51,152 nucleotides of DNA from an uncultured Clostridia bacterium (GCA_947624715.1 CANQLO010000009.1:1-51152); one strand, 5' to 3'; shown: positions 1 through 8,930, counted from the first letter of the stretch. Translations and numbers: made by a program. Notes: a model not told the origin generated them from the sequence alone.

Positions 1-30
1 ACGTTTGTGGAATTGTCATTTCCTATATTT

Positions 31-59
31 ATTATACTTAATATTTTTATAAATGTCAA
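31..59 (-). promoter_or_regulatory. Sigma-A-type promoter reading out of the window
   Basis: On the minus strand TTGACA (54-59) is followed by a 17-base spacer and TATAAT (31-36), a full consensus match. It points toward lower coordinates, so the gene it serves lies outside the window. Confidence 0.7.
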
Positions 60-155
60 ATAATATTAAATTATTCTTAAAGAAGAAGATAGTGAAGTTG
101 CTAATATAGTGGATAAAATATAAAGATTACCCTATAATTACCCGAAAAAAGAAAT

Positions 156-190
156 AAAACCCATTGAAAACATATATTTCAACGGGTTTT
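156..190 (-). terminator. Rho-independent terminator of tRNA-Gly
   Basis: Two 13-base arms (156-168 and 178-190) pair with a single G-U wobble in the minus-strand transcript and close a 9-base loop. A T-rich run follows on the minus strand (about 140-155). The hairpin starts 14 bases past the CCA end of the tRNA gene. Confidence 0.75.
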
Positions 191-203
191 ATTATGTTTT
201 TAT

Positions 204-277
204 TGGAGCAGGTAACGGGAATCGAACCCGTATAGCCAGCTTGGAAGGCTGGGATTCTACCATTGAACTACACCTGC
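204..277 (-). tRNA. tRNA-Gly (anticodon TCC)
   Basis: The minus strand folds as a 74-base cloverleaf: acceptor GCAGGTG pairing with CACCTGC-like bases, a D-loop with AATGG, an anticodon loop CTTCCAA giving TCC (reads GGA/GGG), a T-loop GGTTCGATTCC, and an encoded CCA end. The gene has its own consensus promoter and terminator, so it is probably transcribed alone. Confidence 0.95.
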
Positions 278-297
278 ATTTCCGTGTGACATATATT

Positions 298-326
298 ATT
301 TTATACTATATATTTTCAAATGTCAA
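298..326 (-). promoter_or_regulatory. Promoter of tRNA-Gly
   Basis: On the minus strand TTGACA (321-326), a 17-base spacer and TAAAAT (298-303) lie about 20 bases upstream of the mature tRNA 5' end. Only about 9 bases separate this -35 box from the -35 box of the divergent promoter for the pseudouridine synthase. Confidence 0.75.
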
Positions 327-334
327 GATTTTTA

Positions 335-363
335 TTGAATTTTTTTATTTAAAAATGTATAAT
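335..363 (+). promoter_or_regulatory. Promoter of the pseudouridine synthase gene
   Basis: TTGAAT (335-340), a 17-base spacer and TATAAT (358-363) lie about 40 bases before the start codon at 405. Confidence 0.65.
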
Positions 364-404
364 TTATATGTATGATAATTAACAACGTAAAATGAAGGAG
401 ATTT

Positions 405-1286
405 ATGAAAACTTTAAAAGTAGATTACAATGGAGATGGTAAAAAGATTAGTACATATCTTACTAGTATGTTTCCTAGTCTAAATGTCAATGCTGTTTAT
501 AAAGCACTTAGAAAAAAAGATATAAAGATTAATGGAAAAAGGACTAACTCTAATGATGTACTACATTATGGTGATATTATAGATGTTTATATAGCTGATA
601 ATATTTTAAATGGTATTAAAGAAAACATTGATATACCTGTAGTATATGAGGATGATAATATTGTAGTATTTATCAAGCCTGTTGGTGTTGAAATTAATGG
701 GGATAATTCTTTAACATCTATTATGAAAGAAAAATATTTATTTTTAGAGCCTTGCCATAGAATTGATAGAAATACAATTGGTCTTGTATTATATGCTAAA
801 AATCAGGAAAGCTTGTCTATACTTTTAGATAAATTTAAAAATTCTGAAATAGAAAAACATTATGTTGCTTGTTGTTATGGGCATGCTAAACAATTTGATA
901 ATTTAACTGCTTATCTATTTAAAGATAGTAAAAAATCCATTGTTTATATTTCAAATGATCCAAAGAATCATTACTCAAAGATTCATACTTCTTATAAACT
1001 TATAGATTACAATAAAGAAAAGAATTTATCACTTCTTGATGTTACACTTCATACTGGAAAAACGCATCAAATTAGAGCTCATTTAGCTCACTGTTCTTTG
1101 CCTATTATAGGTGATGGAAAATATGGTTCTTATGAATTAAATAAAAAATATAAGGTTTCAACACAACTACTTTGTAGCTATAGTTTAGGCTTTAATTTTA
1201 GTACAGATTCAGGATTATTAAATTATTTAGCAGGAACTAAGATTTCTTTAAAAAAGATTCCTTTTAGAGAAGAATTTTTTTTATAA
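405..1286 (+). CDS. RluA/RluD-family pseudouridine synthase
   Basis: Predicted to isomerise specific uridines to pseudouridine in rRNA or tRNA in the cytoplasm. The 293-residue protein has an S4-type RNA-binding domain at about residues 13-65. The catalytic region follows, with the family motif HRIDRNTIG (118-126; Asp121 is the expected nucleophile) and the C-terminal TGKTHQIRAHL block typical of RluA/RluD enzymes. The start is set by AAGGAG four bases upstream. The HRLDRxTSG consensus is slightly relaxed, with Ile in place of Ser-Gly context. The target site cannot be told from sequence, because Firmicutes carry several paralogues. The next gene follows after 48 bases and is probably co-transcribed. 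Confidence 0.88.
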   Translation: MKTLKVDYNGDGKKISTYLTSMFPSLNVNAVYKALRKKDIKINGKRTNSNDVLHYGDIIDVYIADNILNGIKENIDIPVVYEDDNIVVFIKPVGVEINGDNSLTSIMKEKYLFLEPCHRIDRNTIGLVLYAKNQESLSILLDKFKNSEIEKHYVACCYGHAKQFDNLTAYLFKDSKKSIVYISNDPKNHYSKIHTSYKLIDYNKEKNLSLLDVTLHTGKTHQIRAHLAHCSLPIIGDGKYGSYELNKKYKVSTQLLCSYSLGFNFSTDSGLLNYLAGTKISLKKIPFREEFFL

Positions 1287-1334
1287 ATCATTGTATAATT
1301 CTCTATATTAGATTATGTGAAAGGATATAAAAAA

Positions 1335-2051
1335 ATGTCAAGTTTTGTTTTGAAAATAATTGCTATAATTTCTATGTTTTGTGATCACGCAAGTTATGCT
1401 ATATATGGTCATTTTACAGTACTTAATATAATTGGAAGAATTGCTTTTCCTATTTTTGCATTTCAATTAGCAGTTGGATACAAAAATACAAGTAATTTAA
1501 AGAAATATGCTCTTAGACTTGTTTTATTTGCTTTAATTTCTCAAGTTCCTTTTAGTTTATTGACTTATATAGCATTTCGTAGCTTTTCCTCACTAAATAT
1601 ATTTTTTACTTTAGCTTTAGGTTTATTAGCAATATTTATTTATGATAAAATATCAAATAAATTTTTAAAATATTCTTCTATTGCTATTATTTTAGTTATT
1701 GCAGAGCTTCTAGAAGTTGATTATAAAGCTTGGGGTGTATTTTTAATATTATTTATATATTTATTCTGCCCTTCTATAAATAAAGATGTTAGCAAAAAAA
1801 GAAATATTATAAATCACTTTATTTTTATATTAGGATTTTTGGCACTTTGTTGTATAAGATATTACTCACAATTAATTGTCAGACCTTTAAGCTGGTGGAA
1901 TCTTTCCCGTGTATTATTTACTTATCTTCCATTTATATTTATGCTTTTGTATAATGGTAAAAAAGGTCCATCTTTAAAATATTTCTTTTATATATTTTAT
2001 CCGCTTCATCTAATAATCTTAGATTTTATTAATTTAATGTTTATTAATTAA
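1335..2051 (+). CDS. TraX-family membrane protein
   Basis: A polytopic inner-membrane protein of about 238 residues with roughly seven to eight hydrophobic segments. The N-terminal pattern (LKIIAIISMFCDHASY, then IGRIAFPIFAFQLAVGY, then a SQVPFSLL segment) matches the TraX family. That family was named after the F-pilin N-acetylating protein but is widespread in Firmicutes with no proven substrate there. An upstream in-frame GTG at 1317 exists. ATG 1335 is preferred because AAAGGA sits nine bases before it and the family match begins at that methionine. No conjugation genes are nearby, so a role in pilin acetylation is not suggested. An acyl-transfer role in the envelope is only an inference. 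Confidence 0.78.
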   Translation: MSSFVLKIIAIISMFCDHASYAIYGHFTVLNIIGRIAFPIFAFQLAVGYKNTSNLKKYALRLVLFALISQVPFSLLTYIAFRSFSSLNIFFTLALGLLAIFIYDKISNKFLKYSSIAIILVIAELLEVDYKAWGVFLILFIYLFCPSINKDVSKKRNIINHFIFILGFLALCCIRYYSQLIVRPLSWWNLSRVLFTYLPFIFMLLYNGKKGPSLKYFFYIFYPLHLIILDFINLMFIN

Positions 2052-2073
2052 CTAACGTCTTAATATTTAAATT

Positions 2074-2101
2074 AAACACCTACTTAATATGTAGAGCGTT
2101 T
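2074..2101. terminator. Probable bidirectional terminator in a convergent gap
   Basis: Between the converging TraX-like gene and gpr, CTAC-TTAATAT-GTAG forms a short hairpin extended by AAACAC/GCGTTT-type flanks. T-rich sequence follows on both strands. It is weak in G+C, so efficiency is uncertain. Confidence 0.4.
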
Positions 2102-2139
2102 ATTAGTCAACCAGCTACTTAATATGTAAAGTGTTTATT
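2080..2139. repeat. Two-copy direct repeat (25 bases, period 35)
   Basis: The 25 bases at 2080-2104 recur at 2115-2139 with two differences. Both copies begin CTACTTAATATGTA and end GTTTATT. The repeat occupies the convergent gap and includes the hairpin described at 2074-2101. Confidence 0.7.
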
Positions 2140-2140
2140 T

Positions 2141-3061
2141 TTAATTACTTTTTAGTGCTTGGTTTATTCCTTTTGCAATTATTTCTTTCATATTGTCAAC
2201 TAAATCGTCTATTTCTTTTGGCATAACGGCTAGATTATATTTGCATGGTTCTAATACTGTTTTTATTAATTGATATTTATCCTCATATGATGAATCTTTT
2301 AGAAAATTAAATTCTTCAAATTTGTCAATTAGTATATCAAATGTATTTGCTACAATTGTAGCAGCTTCAACTATTGTTGGTACTCCTATTGCTATAACTG
2401 GAATTCCCATAGTGTCAATACTTATTTCTTTTCTTCTATTTTGAACTCCTGAACCGGGAACAATTCCAGTATCACATATCTGTATTGTTTTTAATAATCT
2501 AGAAATATTATTTGAAGCTAATGCATCTATAACAATTATAACTCCAACATTTATTTTTTCTACAAGTCCTTTCAAGATCTCTTGTGTTTCAATTCCTGTT
2601 GTGCCAAGTACTCCTGGTGCTATTGCACTTATCTCTCTTGTGTTTTCTGGTAACAATTCAGGTTTATACTTTAAAATATGTCTTGTTATTCCTAAATTTT
2701 TTATAACTTTTGGTCCTATAGAGTCTGCTGTTGTATCTTCATTTCCAAGTCCTACGACTAATGCTGGTCCTTCCTTTCCTTCTAACATTGATTTTAATTC
2801 TTGTGAAACTAAAGAAAAAGCTTCATCTATTTCTTTTTGTTCTATTATTTCAATGTTTTTTATATTTATAGTGGTATATGTGCCAATTTTTTTATCTATT
2901 TTCCTGCTTCCCTGTTCATTTAATATTTTTACTCTTGTTAATTCTAAATTATCAGATATTACCTTATTTTCAGTTTCTATTCCATCTAAATCTTCTACAT
3001 TAGATTGTTGTTTACATATTTGTGTTCTTTCATCAGCTAAGTCTGTTCTAAAATTATACAT
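2141..3061 (-). CDS. gpr: Germination protease GPR (spore protease, family A25)
   Basis: GPR degrades the small acid-soluble proteins that coat spore DNA, early in germination. It is made as an inactive zymogen in the forespore. The 306-residue protein shows the N-terminal RTDLADE propeptide-region motif (5-11). It also has GLGNEDTTADSIGP (104-117) and VIDALAS (178-184). Asp113 and Asp179 correspond to the two acidic residues essential in Bacillus GPR. AAAGGA lies 12 bases before the ATG, a longer spacing than usual but recurrent in this window. I did not find a convincing sigma-F/G promoter by eye in the 209-base gap upstream. Presence of the gene is strong evidence that the organism forms endospores. 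Confidence 0.93.
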   Translation of the reverse strand: MYNFRTDLADERTQICKQQSNVEDLDGIETENKVISDNLELTRVKILNEQGSRKIDKKIGTYTTINIKNIEIIEQKEIDEAFSLVSQELKSMLEGKEGPALVVGLGNEDTTADSIGPKVIKNLGITRHILKYKPELLPENTREISAIAPGVLGTTGIETQEILKGLVEKINVGVIIVIDALASNNISRLLKTIQICDTGIVPGSGVQNRRKEISIDTMGIPVIAIGVPTIVEAATIVANTFDILIDKFEEFNFLKDSSYEDKYQLIKTVLEPCKYNLAVMPKEIDDLVDNMKEIIAKGINQALKSN

Positions 3062-3270
3062 AGAAAATCACATTCCTTTCACGCAAAGTTATAAATTTAT
3101 TTTATTCTTTTTTAATGACTACATTAATAGCTATTTTATCTAAAAGTTATGGCTATTGATTACAAAAAAAATAAAAGCTTATTTGTTAAGTTTATTATGC
3201 TTAAAAATAAAACTTTTATTCTTTTAGTATATAACACTGTATTTTTGTTTTTGAGAAATGCACAGATATT

Positions 3271-4212
3271 TTATGCTTTTGAACAATACCTGCAAAGTAC
3301 TGATTCTAATCCAACATCTAAGTCGATATTTCCATTTTTTGAGGATTCATCTAAATTAATTAGTTCGTCTATTATACTTCTTAATTCGCATTCTTCAAAA
3401 AATCTTGCTTGGTTTTGATATTTATTTACAAGAAAAATTTGATTAGGTTTTAATTTTAAATTTTGTGAAATATTTTCACCTTTAGAAATTTTTACAATAT
3501 ATAATTTTTTAAAATGATTGTACAACATAATTAAAATTTTTTGTACTGGTTCTTTTGCGTAAACTAAATTGTGAAGTACATTCATTGCTTCTTTAATATT
3601 TTTCTTTCCTAAATTGTCAGTTAAATCAAAAATAATACTTTCAGTCTTTTTTATTGTTAGATTATCTATATCTTCTTTAGAAATAGTTCCACCTTTTCCT
3701 TCATATTCAATTAACTTTCTAAGTTCGTTTATAATGTCTTGCATATTTGTGCCAACACATTCAATAAAATACTGTGCTATATTTTCTTTTATATTTACTC
3801 CATAAGCTGTTGCAATTGATTTTATTTGTGCAATTATTTCGTTTGGCTTTTTTTCGTTACATTCTTTTATCGTTGCTTTTTTTTGCAATATTTTATAAAT
3901 ACTAGATGTTTTATCAACTTCATCTTCTATTATAACTATATCAGTATCATCTATGTCATTACTATCTATATACTCTGCTAGTTTTTCTCCAATTAGATTC
4001 TTCTTTTTTACGATATTACAATTTTTAGCTATTATTAATTTTTTTTCATATCCAAAGGCTGGTGTTTCTATATCAGAAATTATGTTTTCTACATTATTTT
4101 CGTCTATTTGTATATAGTTAATTCCAAGTTGTAATTCTCCAAAGTTTTTCTTTACTTTTTTTAATAATTCATTTTTTATATAATTATCTTCACCAAATAA
4201 TAAGTAGATCAA
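3271..4212 (-). CDS. holA: DNA polymerase III subunit delta
   Basis: The delta subunit of the clamp loader opens the sliding clamp during replication. The protein is about 313 residues from the chosen start. It begins IYLLFGEDNY, the typical delta N-terminus, has the alternating helix/sheet AAA+ region typical of the family, and carries a C-terminal collar domain with KILIMLYNHFKKLY. The open frame extends to 4323, but the first 37 codons come from a palindromic repeat. A TTG at 4212 has AGAAAGGA seven bases upstream and sits exactly where homologues begin, so I use TTG. The holA-gpr order is common in Clostridia and Bacilli. The rpsT gene often found between them is absent, since only 209 bases separate the two. 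Confidence 0.9.
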   Translation of the reverse strand: MIYLLFGEDNYIKNELLKKVKKNFGELQLGINYIQIDENNVENIISDIETPAFGYEKKLIIAKNCNIVKKKNLIGEKLAEYIDSNDIDDTDIVIIEDEVDKTSSIYKILQKKATIKECNEKKPNEIIAQIKSIATAYGVNIKENIAQYFIECVGTNMQDIINELRKLIEYEGKGGTISKEDIDNLTIKKTESIIFDLTDNLGKKNIKEAMNVLHNLVYAKEPVQKILIMLYNHFKKLYIVKISKGENISQNLKLKPNQIFLVNKYQNQARFFEECELRSIIDELINLDESSKNGNIDLDVGLESVLCRYCSKA

Positions 4213-4234
4213 TTTTTTATCCTTTCTTATAATT

Positions 4235-4351
4235 ACATAAATATAGTTATTTTTGAATAGCCGCGTAGCGACCAAGCGTAGCGCGATTGGAGCAGCAACC
4301 TTTAGGTTGCGTCGCGACAACAAGGCATGAAAAAATAACTATATTTTATGT
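4235..4351 (+). repeat. Foldback repeat family A, copy 1
   Basis: AT-rich inverted arms (ACATAAATATAGTTATTTTT at 4235-4254; its near-complement at 4331-4351 with one extra T) flank a GC-rich core. The core contains the hairpin TTTAGGTTG/CAACC and ends in GACAACAAGGCATG. It lies between the debranching enzyme gene and holA, ending about 23 bases before the holA start. Three further copies occur at 16031, 33591 and 48197. Confidence 0.85.
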
Positions 4352-4376
4352 AAATTAACAATAAAAAATTTTTATT

Positions 4377-6392
4377 TTAATCAAGTAAGATTCTGAATAT
4401 TTCTGCTACACTCCAAGCTTGTGCAAATGCTCCTTTTCCTTGCTTTGGCCTTATTGCATCATATACTTCACATATACTTCCACAAGTATTTCCATTAACT
4501 AGTTCATTTGTAAAAGTATTTGCTACAGTTGCTTTAAATTGTAATAAAGTTTCTTTTAAATTTTCTTTTCTTTCTTCGTTTTCTTCACTTTCTATTAAAT
4601 TTTTTAGTGCATTATAATATTGTCCTAATAAATATGGCCAAGTTGTTCCTTGATGATAACTACTGTCTCTTTTTTCTGGACTGCCTTCATATTTTGATAC
4701 AAATCCATTTTCGTTTTTTGCTAAAGTCATAAGTCCGTATTTATTTAATAACTTTTGTGTTACTGTTATAAATACATCTTTTGTTTCTTTTTTATTCCAA
4801 TCTAATACTGGATAAGAAAGACTTAGTGCAAATATTTGATTTGGTCTTACTCTATCATCACCAATTACATCATATAAACATTTTTTCTCTGGATTATAAA
4901 ATTTATTTTCAAAAGATTTTTTACATTTTTTTGCTATATATGCATATTCAACTTGTGAAATTTTTTTATTCCAATGTTTGTTTATATCTTGCATAATTTT
5001 AAGTGCATTATACCACATTGCATTTATTTCAACTGCTTTTCCATTTCTTGGAGTTATTGCTGTTCCGTTTACCATTGCATCCATCCAAGTATTTTGAGTC
5101 TTTGGTGTTCCTGATACTATTAAATAATCTATATCGTCTAAATATATATTATTTCCATCAATGTTTATACCATCAATATAATTATCTATTATGCTTTTCA
5201 TTTGCTTGTACAAATTATCTCTTACAAATTCATAATTTTCTGTATATTTAAGATACTTGCTTACTGCTTCAAAAAACAATAATGAACTATCTACACTATT
5301 ATATAATGGCTCTCCTGTATATTCTGAATAACCATTTGGAATTAATCCTTGCTTTATGTTATCAATGCAAGAAAGTAGTACTTCTTCTGCAATTTTATAT
5401 TTTCTCGTAACTAGTAATAATCCTTCAAAAGCAATTAATGTGTCTCTATTCCAGTCATTGAACCATGGGTATCCTGCAATTATTGTGTGTAATTTATTTG
5501 ATTGCTTATAAACAATAAAATTATCTGCTGCTACAATATATTGTTTTACTAAATCTTTATATGCTTCTTCATCTTCATACTTTTTAGGCCTATTTAATAT
5601 AAGTTTTGACATATCTATTTGACTATTTATTCTTTCTAGTTCTGAGTCTATTATTTTTTCTCCACTTAATTTTGTAATATCATTTATGTCTACTCCATAT
5701 TTACCATCTAAAGAACAAATAAATACAATCTCTTTATCTTCATTTGGCTTTATTTCTACAGTAAAAGTTCCCGGAACAATATGGTTTTCTATATAATCAA
5801 AGCCTCTTTCTTTTTCTACTCTATATTGCATATTATAAAAAATGTCATTATCGTGTTTAGTGTATATTGAGCCTTTTATTCCCATATTTATTCTGTGATT
5901 ATCTCCTAAGTCAATTTGTACTTTATCTAAATCTTTAGAAATATCTTGTGTATATTTAAATTCTGTTTCTTTAGTTATAGAATGGAAATCTCTATAATTT
6001 ACTACAGGTGTTAAGTTTAGTTTTGTTTTAGCTTTTTGGTTCATTACTCTATAAACTATTGCTACAGCATTTTTACCATAAATCATACATATTGACTTTT
6101 CTATTACAACCTTAGATACCTTATATGTATATATTGGTATAATCTGTTTTTCAAAATTAATTAAATAGTTATTTCCATTTGAGATTTCATTATTTGCCTC
6201 ATTTGTATATAAAGCTGTTTTCTTTCCATTAATTTCAATACTTTCGTCCAATTTTGAAAGTATAAGTTTTCGATTATATGGAGGTTTTTCTGCTGCAATT
6301 AGCAACCCATGATACTTTCTTGTGTTCATTCCACCAAAATCAGTGGATGAAGCATATCCACCTATTCCATTTGTTATAATCCATTCTTTCAT
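4377..6392 (-). CDS. Glycogen debranching enzyme (amylo-alpha-1,6-glucosidase, GH133-like)
   Basis: Predicted to hydrolyse alpha-1,6 branch points of glycogen or related glucans in the cytoplasm. The 671-residue protein has the N-terminal beta-rich domain typical of bacterial amylo-1,6-glucosidases (it begins WIITNGIGGYASST, followed by NTRKYHGLLIAA). The C-terminal (alpha/alpha)6-barrel carries GYPWFNDWNRDTLIAFEG (about 297-314), GYSEYTGEPLYNSVDSSL and the closing GTTWPYLLGQYY region. No signal peptide is visible. AGGAG lies six bases before the ATG. It is 56 bases downstream of yvcK and probably read from the same murB-side transcript. No other glycogen genes are present here. Specificity toward glycogen rather than another glucan is inferred from family. 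Confidence 0.85.
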   Translation of the reverse strand: MKEWIITNGIGGYASSTDFGGMNTRKYHGLLIAAEKPPYNRKLILSKLDESIEINGKKTALYTNEANNEISNGNNYLINFEKQIIPIYTYKVSKVVIEKSICMIYGKNAVAIVYRVMNQKAKTKLNLTPVVNYRDFHSITKETEFKYTQDISKDLDKVQIDLGDNHRINMGIKGSIYTKHDNDIFYNMQYRVEKERGFDYIENHIVPGTFTVEIKPNEDKEIVFICSLDGKYGVDINDITKLSGEKIIDSELERINSQIDMSKLILNRPKKYEDEEAYKDLVKQYIVAADNFIVYKQSNKLHTIIAGYPWFNDWNRDTLIAFEGLLLVTRKYKIAEEVLLSCIDNIKQGLIPNGYSEYTGEPLYNSVDSSLLFFEAVSKYLKYTENYEFVRDNLYKQMKSIIDNYIDGINIDGNNIYLDDIDYLIVSGTPKTQNTWMDAMVNGTAITPRNGKAVEINAMWYNALKIMQDINKHWNKKISQVEYAYIAKKCKKSFENKFYNPEKKCLYDVIGDDRVRPNQIFALSLSYPVLDWNKKETKDVFITVTQKLLNKYGLMTLAKNENGFVSKYEGSPEKRDSSYHQGTTWPYLLGQYYNALKNLIESEENEERKENLKETLLQFKATVANTFTNELVNGNTCGSICEVYDAIRPKQGKGAFAQAWSVAEIFRILLD

Positions 6393-6396
6393 TTGT

Positions 6397-6463
6397 TTCT
6401 CCTAACTATATTTATTGCTTTATCCTAAACTATTTTTATTACTTTATCCTAACTATTTTTACT
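6397..6463. repeat. Short tandem repeat between yvcK and debranching enzyme
   Basis: About 2.7 imperfect copies of a 23-24 base unit containing TTTATCCTAACTATTTTT lie in the 56-base gap and run into the last codons of the upstream gene. It probably arose by replication slippage. Confidence 0.5.
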
Positions 6464-7930
6464 ACTTTTTTTATTGCTTTCTTTAATTGATTTGATTCTT
6501 TGATTATATTTTGTTTTAAACTTACTATCTTTATCTCTTCTTTCAAACTGCTTTCTTCCTGATTTTCTGAACTTTCTTTCTGCTCTTTCTCTTTTATGTA
6601 TCTCTCTTTTTGTTTCTTTCATTCTAGAGTTTAACATCATATATTGACTATCATTTTGCATATCTTTAAATTTAAGTTCATCGCATATAAGTTGAATTAT
6701 TGTTGTCGCAATTACATCTGAATCATGTCTTACTTTATCATCTTCTATATTAGATAGATTTCTTTGTATTAATTTTATACCATATTCCTTAGCTTTTGTA
6801 ACATCTGGAATAACTATGTCTTTTCCTTCTTCATTATATTTATGAATAAATTCTGGTATTATTTCTCCTGTGTCATAAATACAATAATCTATGATTCCTT
6901 TACCTACATAGTCAACTATTGCTTTTATATGATCTGACAATTTATAATCATCAGTTTGTCCCATTTCTGTCATAATATTGCTTACATATACTTTAATAGC
7001 TTTCGAATCCTTTACTGCTTTTGCAATACCTTTTACTAATAAATTTGGTATAACATTTGTATAAAGGCTTCCAGGTCCTATTACAATAGCATCTGCCTCA
7101 TTTATAGCATCTATAACTCCCGGTGCTGGTCTAGTGTTTGTTGGACTTATATATACTCTACTTATTTTGTTTGTAGTTTGGTTAACCATTTCTGGAATTT
7201 TATCTCTTTTTTCTATTACAGTTCCATCTTCTAGTTCTGCACAAATATTTATTGGCTCTAATGTAACAGGTAAAACTTTTCCTGTCATATTAAGTACACC
7301 TGTTGAATTTTCTATTGATTTTGGAAAATTACGATAAACTTCATTCATTGCTAAGAAATATATGTCACCAAAAGATAAATCTTTTAGCTTTCCTGATGTA
7401 AATTTACAGTTTAATAAATCTTCCATTTGTTTTTCATCATATGCAAGAGCGGTTAAACTTGCTTTAATATCGTCTAATGGTAATAATTCTAGAGCTTTTC
7501 TTGAATCAGTAGGAGTTTCTCCATAATCTGATACTGTAACAATTGCTGTAATGTTATCAGTATAATTTTTAAGTCCTCTTAATACTGTATTTAGTCCACT
7601 TCCTCCACCTATTACTACTATTTTTGGTCCCTGATTATATACTTTTTTATTAAATATTAATGTGTTTATATTGTTTGTTTCTTTTCTAGTATCACTTTCT
7701 TCTACCAATAGCTCTAACATTCTCTTTTGCATATAGACTATTCCTAGTACAATAAATGTAAAGCCTAATACAAATGATATTATAACTGTTATTATTTCTC
7801 CTAAATTTAATGTTCTTGAATCAATAAGCTTAGCTATTCCATAACAAATTAATACTACACCTACTAGTATTAAAAATATCCATCTTTTTATTTTTGCCTT
7901 ACCCTTAAACCATTTAAAAAAACCTTTCAT
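6449..7930 (-). CDS. yvcK: YvcK/CofD-like protein with N-terminal membrane anchor
   Basis: YvcK (gluconeogenesis factor) binds UDP-sugars and links carbon status to cell-wall precursor supply. It belongs to the CofD-like fold family. The 493-residue protein has two hydrophobic segments at about 17-35 and 46-67, absent from Bacillus YvcK. The nucleotide-binding loop VVIGGGSGLN (105-114) and core follow, with GPGSLYTNVIPNL and SNIMTEMGQTD conserved. The tail of about 65 residues is very basic and rich in Lys/Arg. The usual DDGGSSGRLR-type segment is replaced by SDYGETPTDSRK (134-145). The start ATG overlaps the murB stop by one base (TAATG), so the two are translationally coupled. That fits a shared role in wall synthesis. 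The function is family-based, and the altered motif leaves ligand binding open. Confidence 0.78.
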   Translation of the reverse strand: MKGFFKWFKGKAKIKRWIFLILVGVVLICYGIAKLIDSRTLNLGEIITVIISFVLGFTFIVLGIVYMQKRMLELLVEESDTRKETNNINTLIFNKKVYNQGPKIVVIGGGSGLNTVLRGLKNYTDNITAIVTVSDYGETPTDSRKALELLPLDDIKASLTALAYDEKQMEDLLNCKFTSGKLKDLSFGDIYFLAMNEVYRNFPKSIENSTGVLNMTGKVLPVTLEPINICAELEDGTVIEKRDKIPEMVNQTTNKISRVYISPTNTRPAPGVIDAINEADAIVIGPGSLYTNVIPNLLVKGIAKAVKDSKAIKVYVSNIMTEMGQTDDYKLSDHIKAIVDYVGKGIIDYCIYDTGEIIPEFIHKYNEEGKDIVIPDVTKAKEYGIKLIQRNLSNIEDDKVRHDSDVIATTIIQLICDELKFKDMQNDSQYMMLNSRMKETKREIHKRERAERKFRKSGRKQFERRDKDSKFKTKYNQRIKSIKESNKKSSKNS

Positions 7931-8823
7931 TATCTAATTATCCTCACTTCTGTTTCTAATTCTTTTTCAAATTTTTTATATACAACTTCTTTCACATATT
8001 CTATTAAATCTAATATATCTTTTGCTGTTGCGTTACCTATATTTACTATAAATCCTGCGTGTTTTTTAGAGACTTGTGCTCCTCCTATCGTATATCCTTT
8101 TAGTCCACATTCATCTATAAGTTTTGATGAAATAAAGTCTTTTCCTCTTTTGAAAGTACTTCCTGCACTTGGATAATCCAATGGTTGTGTTTTCATTCTT
8201 TTTTCTTTATATTCATTCATTTTGGATTCTATATTTTTCTTCTCATCTTTATTGAATTTCATTCCAACTTCAAGAATCACTGTATTTAATTTTTCAAATA
8301 TAGATTTTCTGTATTCAAATTTTATCTCGTCATTATGTAAAATCCTAATTTCACTTGTATTAACATCCATATATTTTACATATTCAACAATATTTTTCAT
8401 TTCTCCATCAAATGCTCCAGCATTCATGTATACTGCTCCAGCTACTGTTCCTGGAATTCCTGCTGCAAATTCAAATCCTGTTAAACAATTTTCTAATAAA
8501 TTACTTGCTAATATACTGTTTAGTACTCCTCCACTACAAACAACTTCTCCTGTTTCGTTATTTATGTTTATATTGTTTGCAGTATATTTTATAACTAATC
8601 CCTTAATTCCATCATCTGATACTAATAAGTTAGTACCATTTCCAACAATAGTAACTGGAACATTTTTATTTTTGCATAACTCAATCATCTTTTGCAATTT
8701 ACTAATTGAATCTACCAATGCAAATATCTCAGCCGGTCCTCCTACTTTAAATGATGTATGTTTTGACATTGGTTCATTGTATCTTACATTTTCAGTTCCT
8801 AAAATGTCTTCAATCTCTTTCAA
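7930..8823 (-). CDS. murB: UDP-N-acetylenolpyruvoylglucosamine reductase
   Basis: MurB is an FAD enzyme that reduces UDP-GlcNAc-enolpyruvate to UDP-MurNAc in cytoplasmic peptidoglycan precursor synthesis. The 297-residue protein has the FAD-binding VGNGTNLLVSD (60-70) and GIPGTVAGAVYMNAGA (122-137). The catalytic set is present: Ser222 in YPSAGSTFKRG, Tyr171-Arg172, and Glu292 near the C-terminus. It is a type II MurB by length. The start is TTG at 8823, supported by AAGGAG nine bases upstream; no in-frame ATG fits. It is the first gene of a probable murB-yvcK-debranching enzyme transcript and is divergent from tdk. Confidence 0.95.
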   Translation of the reverse strand: MKEIEDILGTENVRYNEPMSKHTSFKVGGPAEIFALVDSISKLQKMIELCKNKNVPVTIVGNGTNLLVSDDGIKGLVIKYTANNININNETGEVVCSGGVLNSILASNLLENCLTGFEFAAGIPGTVAGAVYMNAGAFDGEMKNIVEYVKYMDVNTSEIRILHNDEIKFEYRKSIFEKLNTVILEVGMKFNKDEKKNIESKMNEYKEKRMKTQPLDYPSAGSTFKRGKDFISSKLIDECGLKGYTIGGAQVSKKHAGFIVNIGNATAKDILDLIEYVKEVVYKKFEKELETEVRIIR

Positions 8824-8930
8824 ATGTATACACTCCTTTTAAAAGATATATAGCAATTATATTTTATCATTTTTAAATTTATTTTACAACAATATTACAA
8901 AAATATAATTTTATTTTTTCCCTTTTTTAC

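Noticed and set aside
78..123. Short frame reading LKEEDSEVANIVDKI before a TAA
   Set aside because: Only about 17 codons, no start codon or ribosome binding site; it could be a gene remnant, but nothing supports it.
2601..3143. Plus-strand open frame of 180 codons opposite gpr
   Set aside because: It is antisense to a well-supported protease gene, has Ser/Phe-rich low-complexity translation and no ribosome binding site.
3062..3270. Possible rpsT between holA and gpr
   Set aside because: The order suggests it, but the 209-base gap is too short and no S20-like sequence is present on either strand.
4213..4323. N-terminal extension of holA by 37 codons
   Set aside because: It is translated from a family A repeat; the TTG at 4212 with a good ribosome binding site matches the family start.
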